From Mercurialis annua (taxonomy: Eukaryota; Streptophyta; Magnoliopsida; Malpighiales; Euphorbiaceae), in assembly GCF_937616625.2 (NCBI RefSeq), contig NC_065573.1, positions 8,757,001 through 8,821,000 on the forward strand: a stretch of 64,000 bases of DNA, written 5' to 3'. Positions 37,305-47,958 of the stretch are shown piece after piece. Position numbers and translations under genes: made by a program. Under the pieces are notes generated by a model, which saw only the letters and a list, made by a program, of their open reading frames with translations, was not told the origin of the DNA and did no database searches. The number at the start of each line of letters is the position of its first letter. The first letter of the stretch is position 1.

Positions 37305-39714
37305 CTAATCTATTACAGCCTGCGTAACATCATCAGGCAAATTCAAACCATTTCCTGACTTAGAACCACCACCCTCGCTAAGGCCAGCCTCTTCATAGTG
37401 ACTCGCATCAAGCTGTCCGGGCATCATCGGAACTGTAGGAAGGTGAACTCCCGGATCGGCAACAGATTGAGCGTTATCCCGGTCTATCTGCTCAAATTCT
37501 TTACTTAGCTCGGCCACCAGGTCCATCGCAGTATCAGATACGTCGGCCTTCTTCCGCATAAGCACTTCATACATGCTCGCCGCATCGAGATAAAGACAGT
37601 CGGGATCAATGTCAGGCAATAACAGGGGACCGACTCTCTCTCTCAGATCATCCTCCAACAAGTCAGTCAATTGACCGAACTCAGCAGCAACCTCCGTCCG
37701 AACAGCTTTCACAGCCTTCTCAAGTTTTTCCAATGCAGCCTTCTTCTGCTCGGCCAAAAGCACATCATGCTGCTCCCTCTGCTTGATGAGATCCAACTCA
37801 TGTTTTCGTTTGAGCTCAACTCATCTCGGTCAGACTGGGAACTTCCTTCTTTAGCTCGGCAATCTGAGCATTATACTCCTTGATTATGATTATCAAGCAC
37901 AAATTGAACGTTTGCTCGAGCAATCTGCTCAGACTCCAGAGTAGCAATCAGCCTCGGCTTTTTTCCCGATCAGCAGACGCCTGATTGACCAAATCGTCCT
38001 GAACTGAACGAGCCCCGAGCAGATGGTTGATCAACTATCACAAATAAACCACGGTCAGAATCATAAAAAATACACTACGATAAAAATATACAAAGACAAA
38101 GTCGTTTACCTGAAACGCCAAAGAACAACCCCCCATCAATAAAATCCCGAGGATGGACAATCTTCAGGCTATCCACGTCTTTAGGAAGAGAGCAAAGACG
38201 GGCCAACGAAAGGGCTGTAGGATAATTTTCGACAGTATCCACCGACGTCTTCCTCTTTAAAAATCGAGCAATGACAGAAGAAGTCAAAGTCAGATTAGCA
38301 CCGTGTCAGCAGGCACTTCAACAGAATCCCCAACTTTACTCTTCCCTTTCCGAGACCGACCTTGGTCAACCTGAGACACGCCAATATTAACAACTGGGAT
38401 AGACCCTGTCTCAACCCCAGGACCAGCAGCCCCCATACCAGCATTCAAAGCCAAAACCACAGGCTCATTTCGCTCCTCCTCGCCAGACACATCTTGAAAG
38501 GCGTCGATCTCGACCGACAAATGATCAGCACCCAGATCGGAGGGCCTCTTCCCAATAGTTTTCCCCCTCTTTCGTTTCTTCTCAGCAGGTTGGGGTACCG
38601 CCTCCGAGTTCACACCTTTATCACTCGGTTTAAGAACATCAGCCATCTTCGGCTGAGAGGCATCAACAGCTCGGGACGTCTGCCCCTTATTGGGTCTAGC
38701 TCGCCTCCCGGCAGCAAAAGCAGCCATATCCATCGCTAAATAAACACAAAAAAAAATATTAATAATAACACCGATCAGTAACATGACAACATAATCATAC
38801 ATAACAAATAAAACACATAAAAATAAAAACCGAAAACAACCTTTGCGATTGGGGTTAAACTATACAATCCTCAACCGAGGAAGGACCTCCTCGGTACTTA
38901 CAGGGCCGGTCTGTCCCAATAAAACCTGAAGACGGGCATGTGCCTCTTCTCGGACTTTATCCCTCCTAATATAAGTATGCTCCGGAGACACACAAGACCA
39001 GCAACAAGGCAATTCGGCAAAAGCGGAGGGATGTCTAAGTCGGAACCAGTCTACCCTAAATCGCTTAAGAGACGTAGTAACATTATCGACTACTCGCCTA
39101 GGCTCCGATTTAAGAATCTTAAAATAAGCGAAGTCATACTCGCCGTTGAATACTAGACCATACATACTAGCAAACAACTTAACCGAGAAAGGAATTTTAT
39201 TTCTTAAACAAAAAGCCCGAACGGTAAAGAAATGCCTAATACCGTTCGGATGAAATTGACTCAAAGGCATGTTATACCACCGAAGCAGTGCAACAAGATC
39301 AGACTGGAAGGGAATCCTACCACCAGAGTGAAGGTGCTCTACGCAGACAATCACATACTCTAGGTCAACAGGGGCGTTTATGGGTATGCCCGGAGGAGAC
39401 AACTCTAAAGTGTATCCAGCCGGAATTTTAAGTTTCGATCCTAAGTAGTCCAAATAGTCCTAGGTAAGCTCGGCAAACATGGTTTCCATCATTACCCTCC
39501 TAACAGCCGCATTTTTGGATTTTCTAGGTCTAACACGCCTAGGCCGAGCATAGGAAGTCGCTTCCGAACATACCAGATCATCTAACCTATTCTCACCAAC
39601 AATACCATCTTCGGTATCCTCGACATGGTCACTTTAACTACTACTAAGGTTTTCATCAATATTTAGATCTAGGTCTTGTTCGGACAGGTTCTGAGAATCT
39701 TCTTCCCCCGACAT
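37305..39714 (-). pseudogene. Antisense gene of the Tat element (putative gypsy-type transposon protein, coiled-coil C-terminus)
   Basis: Minus-strand coding pieces between integrase and 3' LTR. Exon 1 starts at ATG 39714 (MSGEEDSQNLSEQDLDL) and runs to about 38860. It contains GGRIPFQSDLVALLRWYNM and LSQFHPNGIRHFFTVRAFC, which resemble the 'putative gypsy type transposon' family (PF04195). After an apparent intron, 38735-38290 encodes a basic, low-complexity linker (KKRKRGKTIGKRPSD, nuclear-localisation-like), then 38287-38110 a short conserved-looking exon. A final piece, 37796-37305, is rich in Glu/Lys/Leu and probably coiled-coil (EKLEKAVKAVRTEVAAEF). In-frame stops TAA 39634-39636 and TAG 39460-39462 break this copy. 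Biochemical role unknown. Grande-type Tat elements carry a comparable antisense gene. Exon limits are approximate. Confidence 0.72.
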
Positions 39715-39970
39715 TTATTCACTAAAGGCCAAAAAATAGATAATAAAAAGAAATAAACCCTAAGTGTGCAAGATCAACGGACAAACAGAAAAAAGAAACG
39801 TACAAATCAAATAAAAGATCAAACGAAGAAAAAGTTGGAAACTTACGTTTAAATCTTGAAGAAAGAACTTGAAGGAAAAGAAGAACAGCATGAACAGCAA
39901 GAACAGCAAGAACAAGAAATTTGAGAGTTAAAACAAGAAAAAGGAAAATGAGAAAACAAGCAAATGAAGG

Positions 39971-39978
39971 TTTATATA
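39971..39978 (-). promoter_or_regulatory. TATA box of the antisense gene
   Basis: TATATAAA on the minus strand, about 257 bp before the ATG at 39714. The leader between them is A/C-rich on the minus strand's complement and lacks long frames. This is the best candidate for an internal promoter independent of the LTRs. The remaining stretch up to 40194 shows no gene. Confidence 0.55.
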
Positions 39979-40194
39979 GAAACCGAACAAGGACAATTGA
40001 AGAGTCACCTCAATAAACGAGCCAAAGCCAACGGACACATCAATAAATGCGCTAATGGGGGACAACGTTAGTTACACAACAGCAAATAGGCGACACGTGT
40101 AACAAAAACGGCGGCAATAAATACATACAATAAAAGCAAAAAACAAACGGTCAAAAGTAAAAAACCATAGTCGGACATAAATATCCGACATGCT

Positions 40195-40206
40195 AGGGGG
40201 GGGACT
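40195..40206 (+). other. Tat polypurine tract
   Basis: aggggggggact immediately before the 3' LTR; the G-run is the expected plus-strand primer. Confidence 0.85.
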
Positions 40207-40791
40207 TGTAATAACAAGATAAATGGACCGACCTCAGCAAGAGACAATCCACAAAGAAAGCCGAACAACAAAAAATAAGGCACGCCCGAAGCAAGCTACA
40301 GCACATCTCGGATTCACCGAGATACATCAAACATAGAAAACAAGGCAAACTCGAAGCAAGCCAAAATCACATAACGATTAGAGCGAAGGCTTAAATCGGA
40401 CTCACCGAGGTAGGCACATCTCGGATTCACCGAGCGCAACCACTCTGAACACCTTGAGCAAATCTGTCAGAACGTACCCTGACATTCCAGACAAACTTCT
40501 GCACAGACAGAGAATGAGGTCAGACCTGTCGGCCCAGACAAAGAGAAACAAAGACATAGTATAAAAGGCAAAAGAAAAGTAGGTGAAAAGGTTAATTCTC
40601 TTTTTCTCTCAGCTCTTAACTTACTTTCACTTCTTATTCTTTCTCTCACTAAAATACCTATTAACTAGACCGTCAGAGTGGTTTGCCGGAATCCCCTTCC
40701 GGCATCCTTCTCACGGTTGTGTTGTGCCTTTCAGGTACGGTCTTGAAGCTTCCGCCGTATCAGAGTGTCGCCGCCGTTCCACAAGTTATCA
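40207..40791 (+). repeat. Tat element 3' LTR
   Basis: 585 bp, tgtaataacaag to acaagttatca. About 17 substitutions separate it from the 5' LTR. Followed by the CGTCT duplication and in-phase satellite. Confidence 0.95.
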
Positions 40792-43700
40792 CGTCTCAAG
40801 TCTATTAAACGCGTCGTTCCGATTACCTAAAAATGGTTAGGTTATATTACACAAAGAGTGCGTAAACCGTGACGCTAGATTGGTATGGCACGTCTCAAGT
40901 CTCTTTAACGCGTCGCTTCGATTACCATGCTTATGTCGCGTCACAAGTCTCTCTAACGCGTTGTTCCGGTTACCTAATCATGGTTAGGTTATATTACTCA
41001 AAGTGTGCGTTAAAAATGTTAATAGATTAGTATGTCGCTTCTCAAGTCTATTTAACGCGTCGTTCCGATTATCTAAGCATGGTTAGGTTATATTACGCAA
41101 AGTGTGCGTGAAAAATGACAATAGATTAGTATGTCGCGTCTTAAGTCTATCTAACGCGTTGTTCCGATTACCTAAGCATGGTTAGGTTAGGTTACGCAAG
41201 GTGTGCGTGAAAAGTGACGCTAGCTAACTATGTCGCTTCTCAAGGCTCTTTAATGCGTCGTTCCGATTAACTAAGCTAATTAGGTTATATTCTGTGAAGT
41301 ATGCCCGAAAAGTGACGCTAGATTAGTATGTTGCGTCTCAAGTCTCTTTAACGCGTCGTTTCGATTACTATGCTTATGTCGCGTCACAAGTCTCTCCAAC
41401 GCGTCGTTCCGAATACCTAAGTATGGTTAGGTTATATTACGCAAAATGTGCATGAAAAGTAAAAATAGATTAGTATGTCGCGTCTCAAGTCTATTTAATG
41501 CGTCATTCCGATTACCTAAAAATGGTTAGGTTATATTACACAAAGAGTGCGTCAAAAGTGAACTAGATTAGTATGTCGCGTCTCAAGTCTCTTTAACGCG
41601 TTGTTCCGATTACCTAAAAATGGATAGGTTATATTACACAAAGAGTGTGTGAAAAGTGACGCTAGATTATCATGTCGCGTCTCAAGTCTCTTAACGCATC
41701 GTTTCGATTACCATGCATATGTAACGTCATAAGTCTTTCTAACGCGTCGTACCGATTACCTAAGCATGGTTAGGTTATATTACGCAAAATGTGCGTGAAA
41801 AGTAAAAAATAGATTAGTATGTCGCGTCTCAAGTCTCTTTAATGCGTCGTTCTGATTACCTAAAATGGTTAGGTTATATTACTCATAGATTGCGTGAAAA
41901 GCGAATTTAGATTAGTATGTCGCGTCTCAATTCTCTTTAATGCGTTAGTGTGCGTGAAAAGGGACGCTAGATTAGTATGTTGCATCTCAATTCTCTTTAA
42001 CACATCGTTCCATTACCTAAGCATGGTTAGCTTATATTATGCAAAGTGTGCGTGAAAAGTAACGCAAGATTAGTATGTTGCGTCTCAAGTCTCTTTAACG
42101 CGTCGTTCCGATTACTGAAGCATGGTTAGGTTATATTACGCGAAGTGTGCGAGAAAAGTAACAATAGAATAGTATGTCGCGTCTCAAGTGTCTTTAACGC
42201 GTCGTTCCGATTACCTAGGCCAATTTATATTACGCAAGGTGTGCGTGAAAAGTGACGCTAGATTAGTATGTCGCGTCTTAAGGCTCTTTACGCAAAATTT
42301 TCGTGAAAAGTGACGCTAGATTTGTATGTCGAGTCTCAAGTCTCTCAAACGCGTCGTTTCGATTACCATGCTTCTGTCGCGTCACAAGCCTCTCTAACGC
42401 ATCGTTTTGATTACTAAAGCATGGTTAGGTTATAGTACGCGAAGTGTGCGTGAAAAGGATCAATAGAGTATGTCGCGTCTCAAGTCTCTTTCACACGTCG
42501 TTCCGATTACCTAAGCATGGTTTGGTTATATTACGCAAAGTGTGCGCGAAAAATGACAATAGATTAGTATAACATCTGAAGTCTATTTAACGCGTCGTTC
42601 CAATTACATAAACATGGTTAGGTTTATATTACACATAGTGTACGTGAAAAATCACAATAGATTAATATGTCACGTCTTAAGTCTATCTAACGAGTCGTTC
42701 CGATTACCTAAGCATGGTTAGGTTATATTGCGCGAAGTGTGCATGAAAAGTGACGCTAGATTAGTATGTCGCGTCTCAGTTCTCTTTATCGCGTTGTTCC
42801 GATTATCTAAGCATGGTTAGATTATATTATGCAAAGCGTTCGTGAAAAGTGACACTAGATTAGTATGTCGCGTCTAATGTCTATTTAACGGGTCGTTCCT
42901 ATTACCTAAGAATGGTTAGGTTATATTACGCAAGGTGTGCGTGAAAAGTGACGCTAGATTAGTATGTCGCATCTCAAGGCTCTTTAATGCTTTTTTTTCG
43001 ATTACCTAAGCATGGTTAGGTTATAATATACAAATTTTGCGTGAAAAGGGACGCTAGATTAGAATGTCGCTTCTAGAGTTTCTTTAACGCGTCGTTTCGA
43101 TTACCATGCTTATGTCGCGTCACAAGGCTCTATAATGCGTCGTTCCGATTACCTAAGCATTGTTAGGTTATAGTACGCAAAGTGTGCGTAAAAAGGATCA
43201 ATAGATTAGTATGTCGCGTCTCAAGTCTCTTTAACGCGTCGTTCCTATTACCTAAGCATGGTTCGGTTATATTACGCAAAGTATGCGTGAAAAGTGACGC
43301 TAGATTAGTATGTCGCGTCTCAAGTCTCTTTAACACGTTGTTCCGATTACCTAAGCATGGTTAGGTTATATTACGCAAAGTGTGTGTAAAAAGTGACGCT
43401 AGATTAGTATGTTTGTCTCAAGTCTCTTTAACGCATCGTTTTGATTACCATAATTATCTCGAGTCACAAGTCCCTTTAATGCGTCTTTCCGATTACCTAA
43501 GCAGGGTTAGGTTATATTACGCAAAGTGTGCGTGAAAAGTGACGTTAGATTAGAATGTCGCGTCTCAAGTCTCTCTAACGCGTCGTTCCAATTTCTTAAG
43601 CATGGTTAGGTTATATTTCACAAAGTGTGTGGGAAAAGTGACACTAGATTATTAAGTCGCGTCTCAAGTCTCTATAACGCGTCGTTCTGATTTCCTAATC

Positions 43701-46333
43701 ATGGCTATTTTATATTACGCAAAGTGTGCGTAAAAAGTGACGCTACATTAATATTGCGCTCTCAAGTATCTTAAACGCGTCGTTTCGATTACCATGCTTA
43801 TGTCGCGTCACAAGTCTCTCTAACACGTCGTTTCGATTACCTAAGCATGGTTAGCCTATAGTACACAAACTGTGCGTGAAAAGGATCAATAGATTCGCAT
43901 GTCGCCTCTCAAGTCTCTTTAACGCATCGTTCCTATTACCTAAGTATGGTTAGGTTATATTACGCAAAGTGTGCGTGAAAAGTGATGCTAGATTAGTATG
44001 TCCAGTCTCAAGTCTCTTTAACGAGCCGTTCTGATTACCTAAAATGGTTAGATTATATTACGCAAAGTGTGCGTAAAAAGTGACGCTAGATTAGTATGTT
44101 TCGTCTGAAGTATCTTTAACGCGTCGTTTCGATTACTATACTTATCTCGCGTCACAAGTCTCTTTAACGCGTCTTTCCGATTACCTAAGCATGGTTAGGT
44201 TATATTACGTAAAGTGTGCGTAAAAAGTAACGTTAGATTAGTATGTCGCATCTCAAGTCTCTCTAACGCGTCGTTCTGATTTCCTTAGCATGGTTTGGTT
44301 ATATTACGCAAAGTGTGCTTGAAAAGGGACACTAGATTAGTATGTCGCGTCTCAAGTCTCTCTAACGTGTCATTCATATTACCTAAAGCATGGTTTGGTT
44401 ATATAACTCAAGGTGTGCAAGAAAAGTGATGCTAAATTAGTGTGTCGCGTCTCAAGGCTCTTTAATGCGTCCTTCCGATTACCTAAGCATGGTTAGGTTA
44501 TAATACGCAAAGTTTTCGTGAAAAGTGACGCTGGATTAGTATGTCGCCTCTCCAGTCTCATTAACGCGTCGTTTTGCTTACCATGCTTATGTCACGTCAA
44601 AAGTCTCTCAAACGCGTCGTTCCGATTACCTAAGCATGGTTAGGTTATAGTATGCAAAGTGTGCTTAAAAAGGATCAATTGATTAGTATGTCGCGTCTCA
44701 AGTCTCTTTAACGCATCGTTCCGATTACCTAGGCATGTTTAGGTTATATTACGCAAAGTGTGCGTAAAAAGTGACGCTAGATTAGTATATTTTGTCTCAA
44801 GTCTCTTTAACGCGTCGTTTCGATTACCATACTTATCTCGCATCACAAGTGTCTTTAACGCGTCTTTCCGATTACCTGCATGGTTACGTTATATTACGCA
44901 AAGTGTGCGTGAAAAGTGACGTTAGATTAGTATGTCGCGTCTCAAGTCTCTTTATCGCGTTGTTACGATTATCTAAGCATGGTGAGGTTATATTACACAA
45001 AGCGTGCGTGTAAAGTGACACTAGATTAGTATGTCGCGTCTAATGTCTATTTAACACGTCGTTCCGATTACCTAAGCATGGTTTGGTTATATTACGCAAA
45101 GTGTGCGTAAAAAGTGACGCAAGATTAGTATGTTTCGTCTCAAGTCTCTTTAACGCGTCGTTTCGGTTACTATACTTATCTCGAGTCACAAGTCTCTTTA
45201 ACGCGTCGTTCCGATTACCCATGCTTAGGTTATATTACGTAAAGTGTGCGTGAAAAATGACGTTTGATTAGTATGTCGCGTCTAAAGTCTCTCTAACGCG
45301 TCGTTCCGATTTCCTTAGCATGGTTAAGTTATATTACGCAAAGTGTGCGTGAAAAGTGACACTACATTAGTATGTCGTGTCTCAAGTCTCTCTACTGCTT
45401 CGTTCTGATTTCCTAAGCATGGTTCTGTTATATTACGCAACGTGTGTGTAAAAACTGACGTTAGATTAATATTGCGCGTCTCAAGTCTCTTTAACGCGTC
45501 GTTTCGATTACCATGCTTATGTCGCATCACAAGTCTCTCGAACGCGTCGTTTCGATTACCTAAGCATGGTTAGGTTATATTACGCAAAGTGTGCGTGAAA
45601 AATGACAATAGATTAGTATGTCGCATTCAAGTCTATTTAACTCGTCGTTCCAATTACTTAAGCATGGTTAGGTTATATTACGCAGAGTGTACTTGAAAAA
45701 TGACAATAGATAGTATGTCGCGCTTTTTAAGTCTATCTAACGCGTTGTTCCGATTACCTAATCATGTTTAGGTTACATTACGCACAGTGTGCGTGAAAAG
45801 TGATGCTAGATTAGTATTTCGCGTCTCAATTATCTTTATCGCGTTGTTCCGATTATCTAAGAATAGTTAGGTTATATTATGCAAAGCGTGCGTGATAATA
45901 ACACTAGATTAGTATGTCGCGTCTAAAGTCTATTTAACGCATCGTTCCTATTACCTAAGCACGGTTATGTTATATTACGCAAGGTGTGCGTGAAAAGTGA
46001 CGCTAGATTAGTATGTTGTGTCTCAAGGCTCTTTAATGTGTCGTTCTGATTACATAAGCATGGTTAGGTTATAATACGCAAAGTTTACATGAAAAGTGAC
46101 GCTAGATTAGTATGTCGCATGTCAAGGCTCTTTAACGCGTCGTTCTAATTACCTAAGCATGGTTAGATTATAGTATGCAAAGTGTGCGTAAAAAAGATAA
46201 ATAGATTAGTATATCGCGTCTCAAGTCTCTTTAACGCGTCGTTCCTATTACCTAAGCATGGTTAGGTTATATTACGCATAGTGTGCGTTAAAAGTGACGC
46301 TAGATTAGTATGTCCAGTCTTAACTCTCTTTAA

Positions 46334-46622
46334 CGCACACTTTGTGTAATATAACCTAACCACGCTTAGGTAATCGGAACGACGCGTTAAAGTGACATTA
46401 TACGTGACATACTAATCTAGTGTCACTTTTCACGTACACTTTACATAATATAACATAGCCATGCTTAGATAATCGGAACGACGCTTTAAAGAGACTTTAG
46501 ACGCAACATACTAATCTAGCGATACTTTTCACGCACGCTTTGTGTATTATAACCTAACCATGCTTAGGTAATCGGAACAACGCGATAAAGAGAATTGATA
46601 CGCGACATACTTATCTAGCGTC
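46334..46622 (-). repeat. Inverted segment of about three satellite monomers
   Basis: Here the monomer reads on the minus strand: ataacctaaccacgcttagg, aatcggaacgacgcgttaaa and gacatactaatctagtgtcac. It is not just any monomers turned round. Its complement matches 47160-47400 in order, sharing the rare variants aagtatcgctag, tctttaaagcgtcgttcc, gattatctaagcatgg, gtgtacgtgaaaagtg, and taatgtcactttaacgcg with taagcgtgg. It is therefore an inverted duplication of nearby sequence. Confidence 0.9.
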
Positions 46623-47159
46623 ACAAGTCTCTTTAACGAGTCGTTCCGATTACCTAAGCATGGTTAGGTTATATTAAGCAAAGTGTGCATGAAAAGTGAC
46701 GTTAGATTAGTACGTCGCGTCTCTAGTCTCTCTAACACGTCGTTCCGATTTCCTAAGCATGGTTAGGCTATATTACGCAATGTGTGCCTGAAAAGTGACA
46801 CTAGATTAGTATGTCGCGTCTCAAGTCTCCATACGCGTCGTTCAGATTTCCTAAGCATGGTTATGTTATATTACGCAAAGTGTGCGTAAAAAGTGTCGCT
46901 AGATTAATATTGTGCGTCTCAAGTCTCTTGAACGCGTCATTTCGATTACCATGCTTATGTCACGTCACAAGTCTCTCTAACGCGTCGTTCCGATTACCTA
47001 AGCATGGTTAGGTTATATTAGGCAAAGTGTGCATAAAAAATAACAATAGAGTAGTATGTCGCGTCTTAAGTCTATTTAACACGTCGTATGCAGATTGTAC
47101 GTGAAAAATGATAATAGATTAGTATTTCGCGTCTTATGTCTATCTAACGCGTCGTTCTG

Positions 47160-47400
47160 GTTACCTAAGCATGGTTAGGTTATATTATGCAAAGCGTGCG
47201 TGCAAAGTATCGCTAGATTAGTATGTTGCCTCTCAAGTCTCTTTAAAGCGTCGTTCCGATTATCTAAGCATGGTTAGGTTATATTATGCAAAGTGTACGT
47301 GAAAAGTGGCATTAGATTAGTATGTCACGTCTAATGTCACTTTAACGCGTCGTTCCGATTACCTAAGCGTGGTTAGGTTATATTACGCAAAGTGTGCGTG
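47160..47400 (+). repeat. Direct-orientation partner of the inverted satellite segment
   Basis: Carries the same uncommon monomer variants, in the same order, as the complement of 46334-46622. About 540 bp separate the two arms. Confidence 0.83.
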
Positions 47401-47561
47401 AAAAGTGACGCTAGATTAGTATGTCGCGTCTCAAGTCTATTTAACGCATCGTTCCTATTACCTAAGCATGGTTAGGTTTTATTAAGCAAGGTGTGCGTGA
47501 AAAGTGACGCTAGATTAGTATGTCGCGTCTCAAGGCTCTTTAATGCGTCGTTCTGATTATG

Positions 47562-47674
47562 TAATAAATCTTAACAAACACTAAGAGGACATGCCGGTTG
47601 ATAAAATGCTATTGAGGCTGTGATCCTGGCTAGTCATAAATGTATCTCTTAAGGTTTATCATCGTATCTCTAAA
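47562..47674 (+). repeat. Left terminal redundancy of the viral integrant
   Basis: About 110 bp, from taaatcttaa to gtatctctaaa, just before the primer site; matches 63697-63809 with roughly nine or ten substitutions and a 3-nt length difference. It lacks TG...CA ends. Confidence 0.85.
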
Positions 47675-47686
47675 TGGTATCAGAGC
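47675..47686 (+). other. Viral tRNA-Met primer-binding site
   Basis: TGGTATCAGAGC, the standard initiator tRNA-Met complement that marks position 1 of caulimovirid genomes. Confidence 0.88.
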
Positions 47687-47700
47687 CTGACAGAGACGAG

Positions 47701-47702
<2 letters not shown>

Positions 47703-47754
<52 letters not shown>
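47703..47754. repeat. (AT)n microsatellite
   Basis: About 25 uninterrupted AT dinucleotides just downstream of the viral primer site. The rest of the leader, to 47958, shows no intact gene. Confidence 0.97.
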
Positions 47755-47953
47755 TAGTTCTTACTTTGTGAAAATTGGGTTAGTACCTTACGATCATTCT
47801 CACAAAAAGTTGTTGTTCTACAACTTCTAGTACTGCTTTTACTATTGTAAATAAAAATGATTATCTTTATGAGTTTACTTATCTTCCAGAAAATCAAAAA
47901 ATATCTGATACAAAAGCCCCTCTTCTCAATCCTTAGATGCGTTTTCTAAAACC

Positions 47954-47958
47954 ACCAC
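47954..47958. repeat. Target-site duplication of the solo LTR (ACCAC)
   Basis: ACCAC on the left, ACTAC at 50293-50297 on the right: four of five match, the difference being a C/T change. Confidence 0.65.

Larger units (their letters stand above)
30331..40791 (+). mobile_element. Ty3/gypsy LTR retrotransposon, Tat lineage, 10.46 kb
   Basis: Two 585-bp LTRs flank the element, with a CGTCT target duplication, a primer-binding site next to the 5' LTR and a G-rich polypurine tract before the 3' LTR. Gag-Pol is on the plus strand. A second, archaeal-type RNase H domain follows the usual retroelement RNase H, a marker of the Tat lineage. Between integrase and 3' LTR lie a 45-bp minisatellite and an antisense gene, an arrangement known from Grande-type Tat elements. 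LTRs differ by about 17 substitutions and two 2-bp indels (about 2.9%), so insertion was fairly recent. Coding regions carry an in-frame stop and a deletion/frameshift, so this copy is not autonomous. Confidence 0.96.
40792..47559. repeat. 99-bp satellite array, block 3
   Basis: Same monomer and orientation, including 48-bp short monomers (for example near 40925, 41370, 42365, 43790, 45510). One orientation switch lies at about 46334-46622. The array stops at gattctgatta-type sequence at about 47559, where the viral sequence begins. Confidence 0.95.

Noticed and set aside
1..47559. Telomeric repeats suggested by ttaggtt strings
   Set aside because: ttaggtt occurs once per 99-bp monomer as part of a dyad; there is no tandem TTTAGGG.
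47675..47686. tRNA-gene fragment (TGGTATCAGAGC)
   Set aside because: It is only the 12-bp primer-site complement, here and at 56676-56687; no cloverleaf surrounds it.
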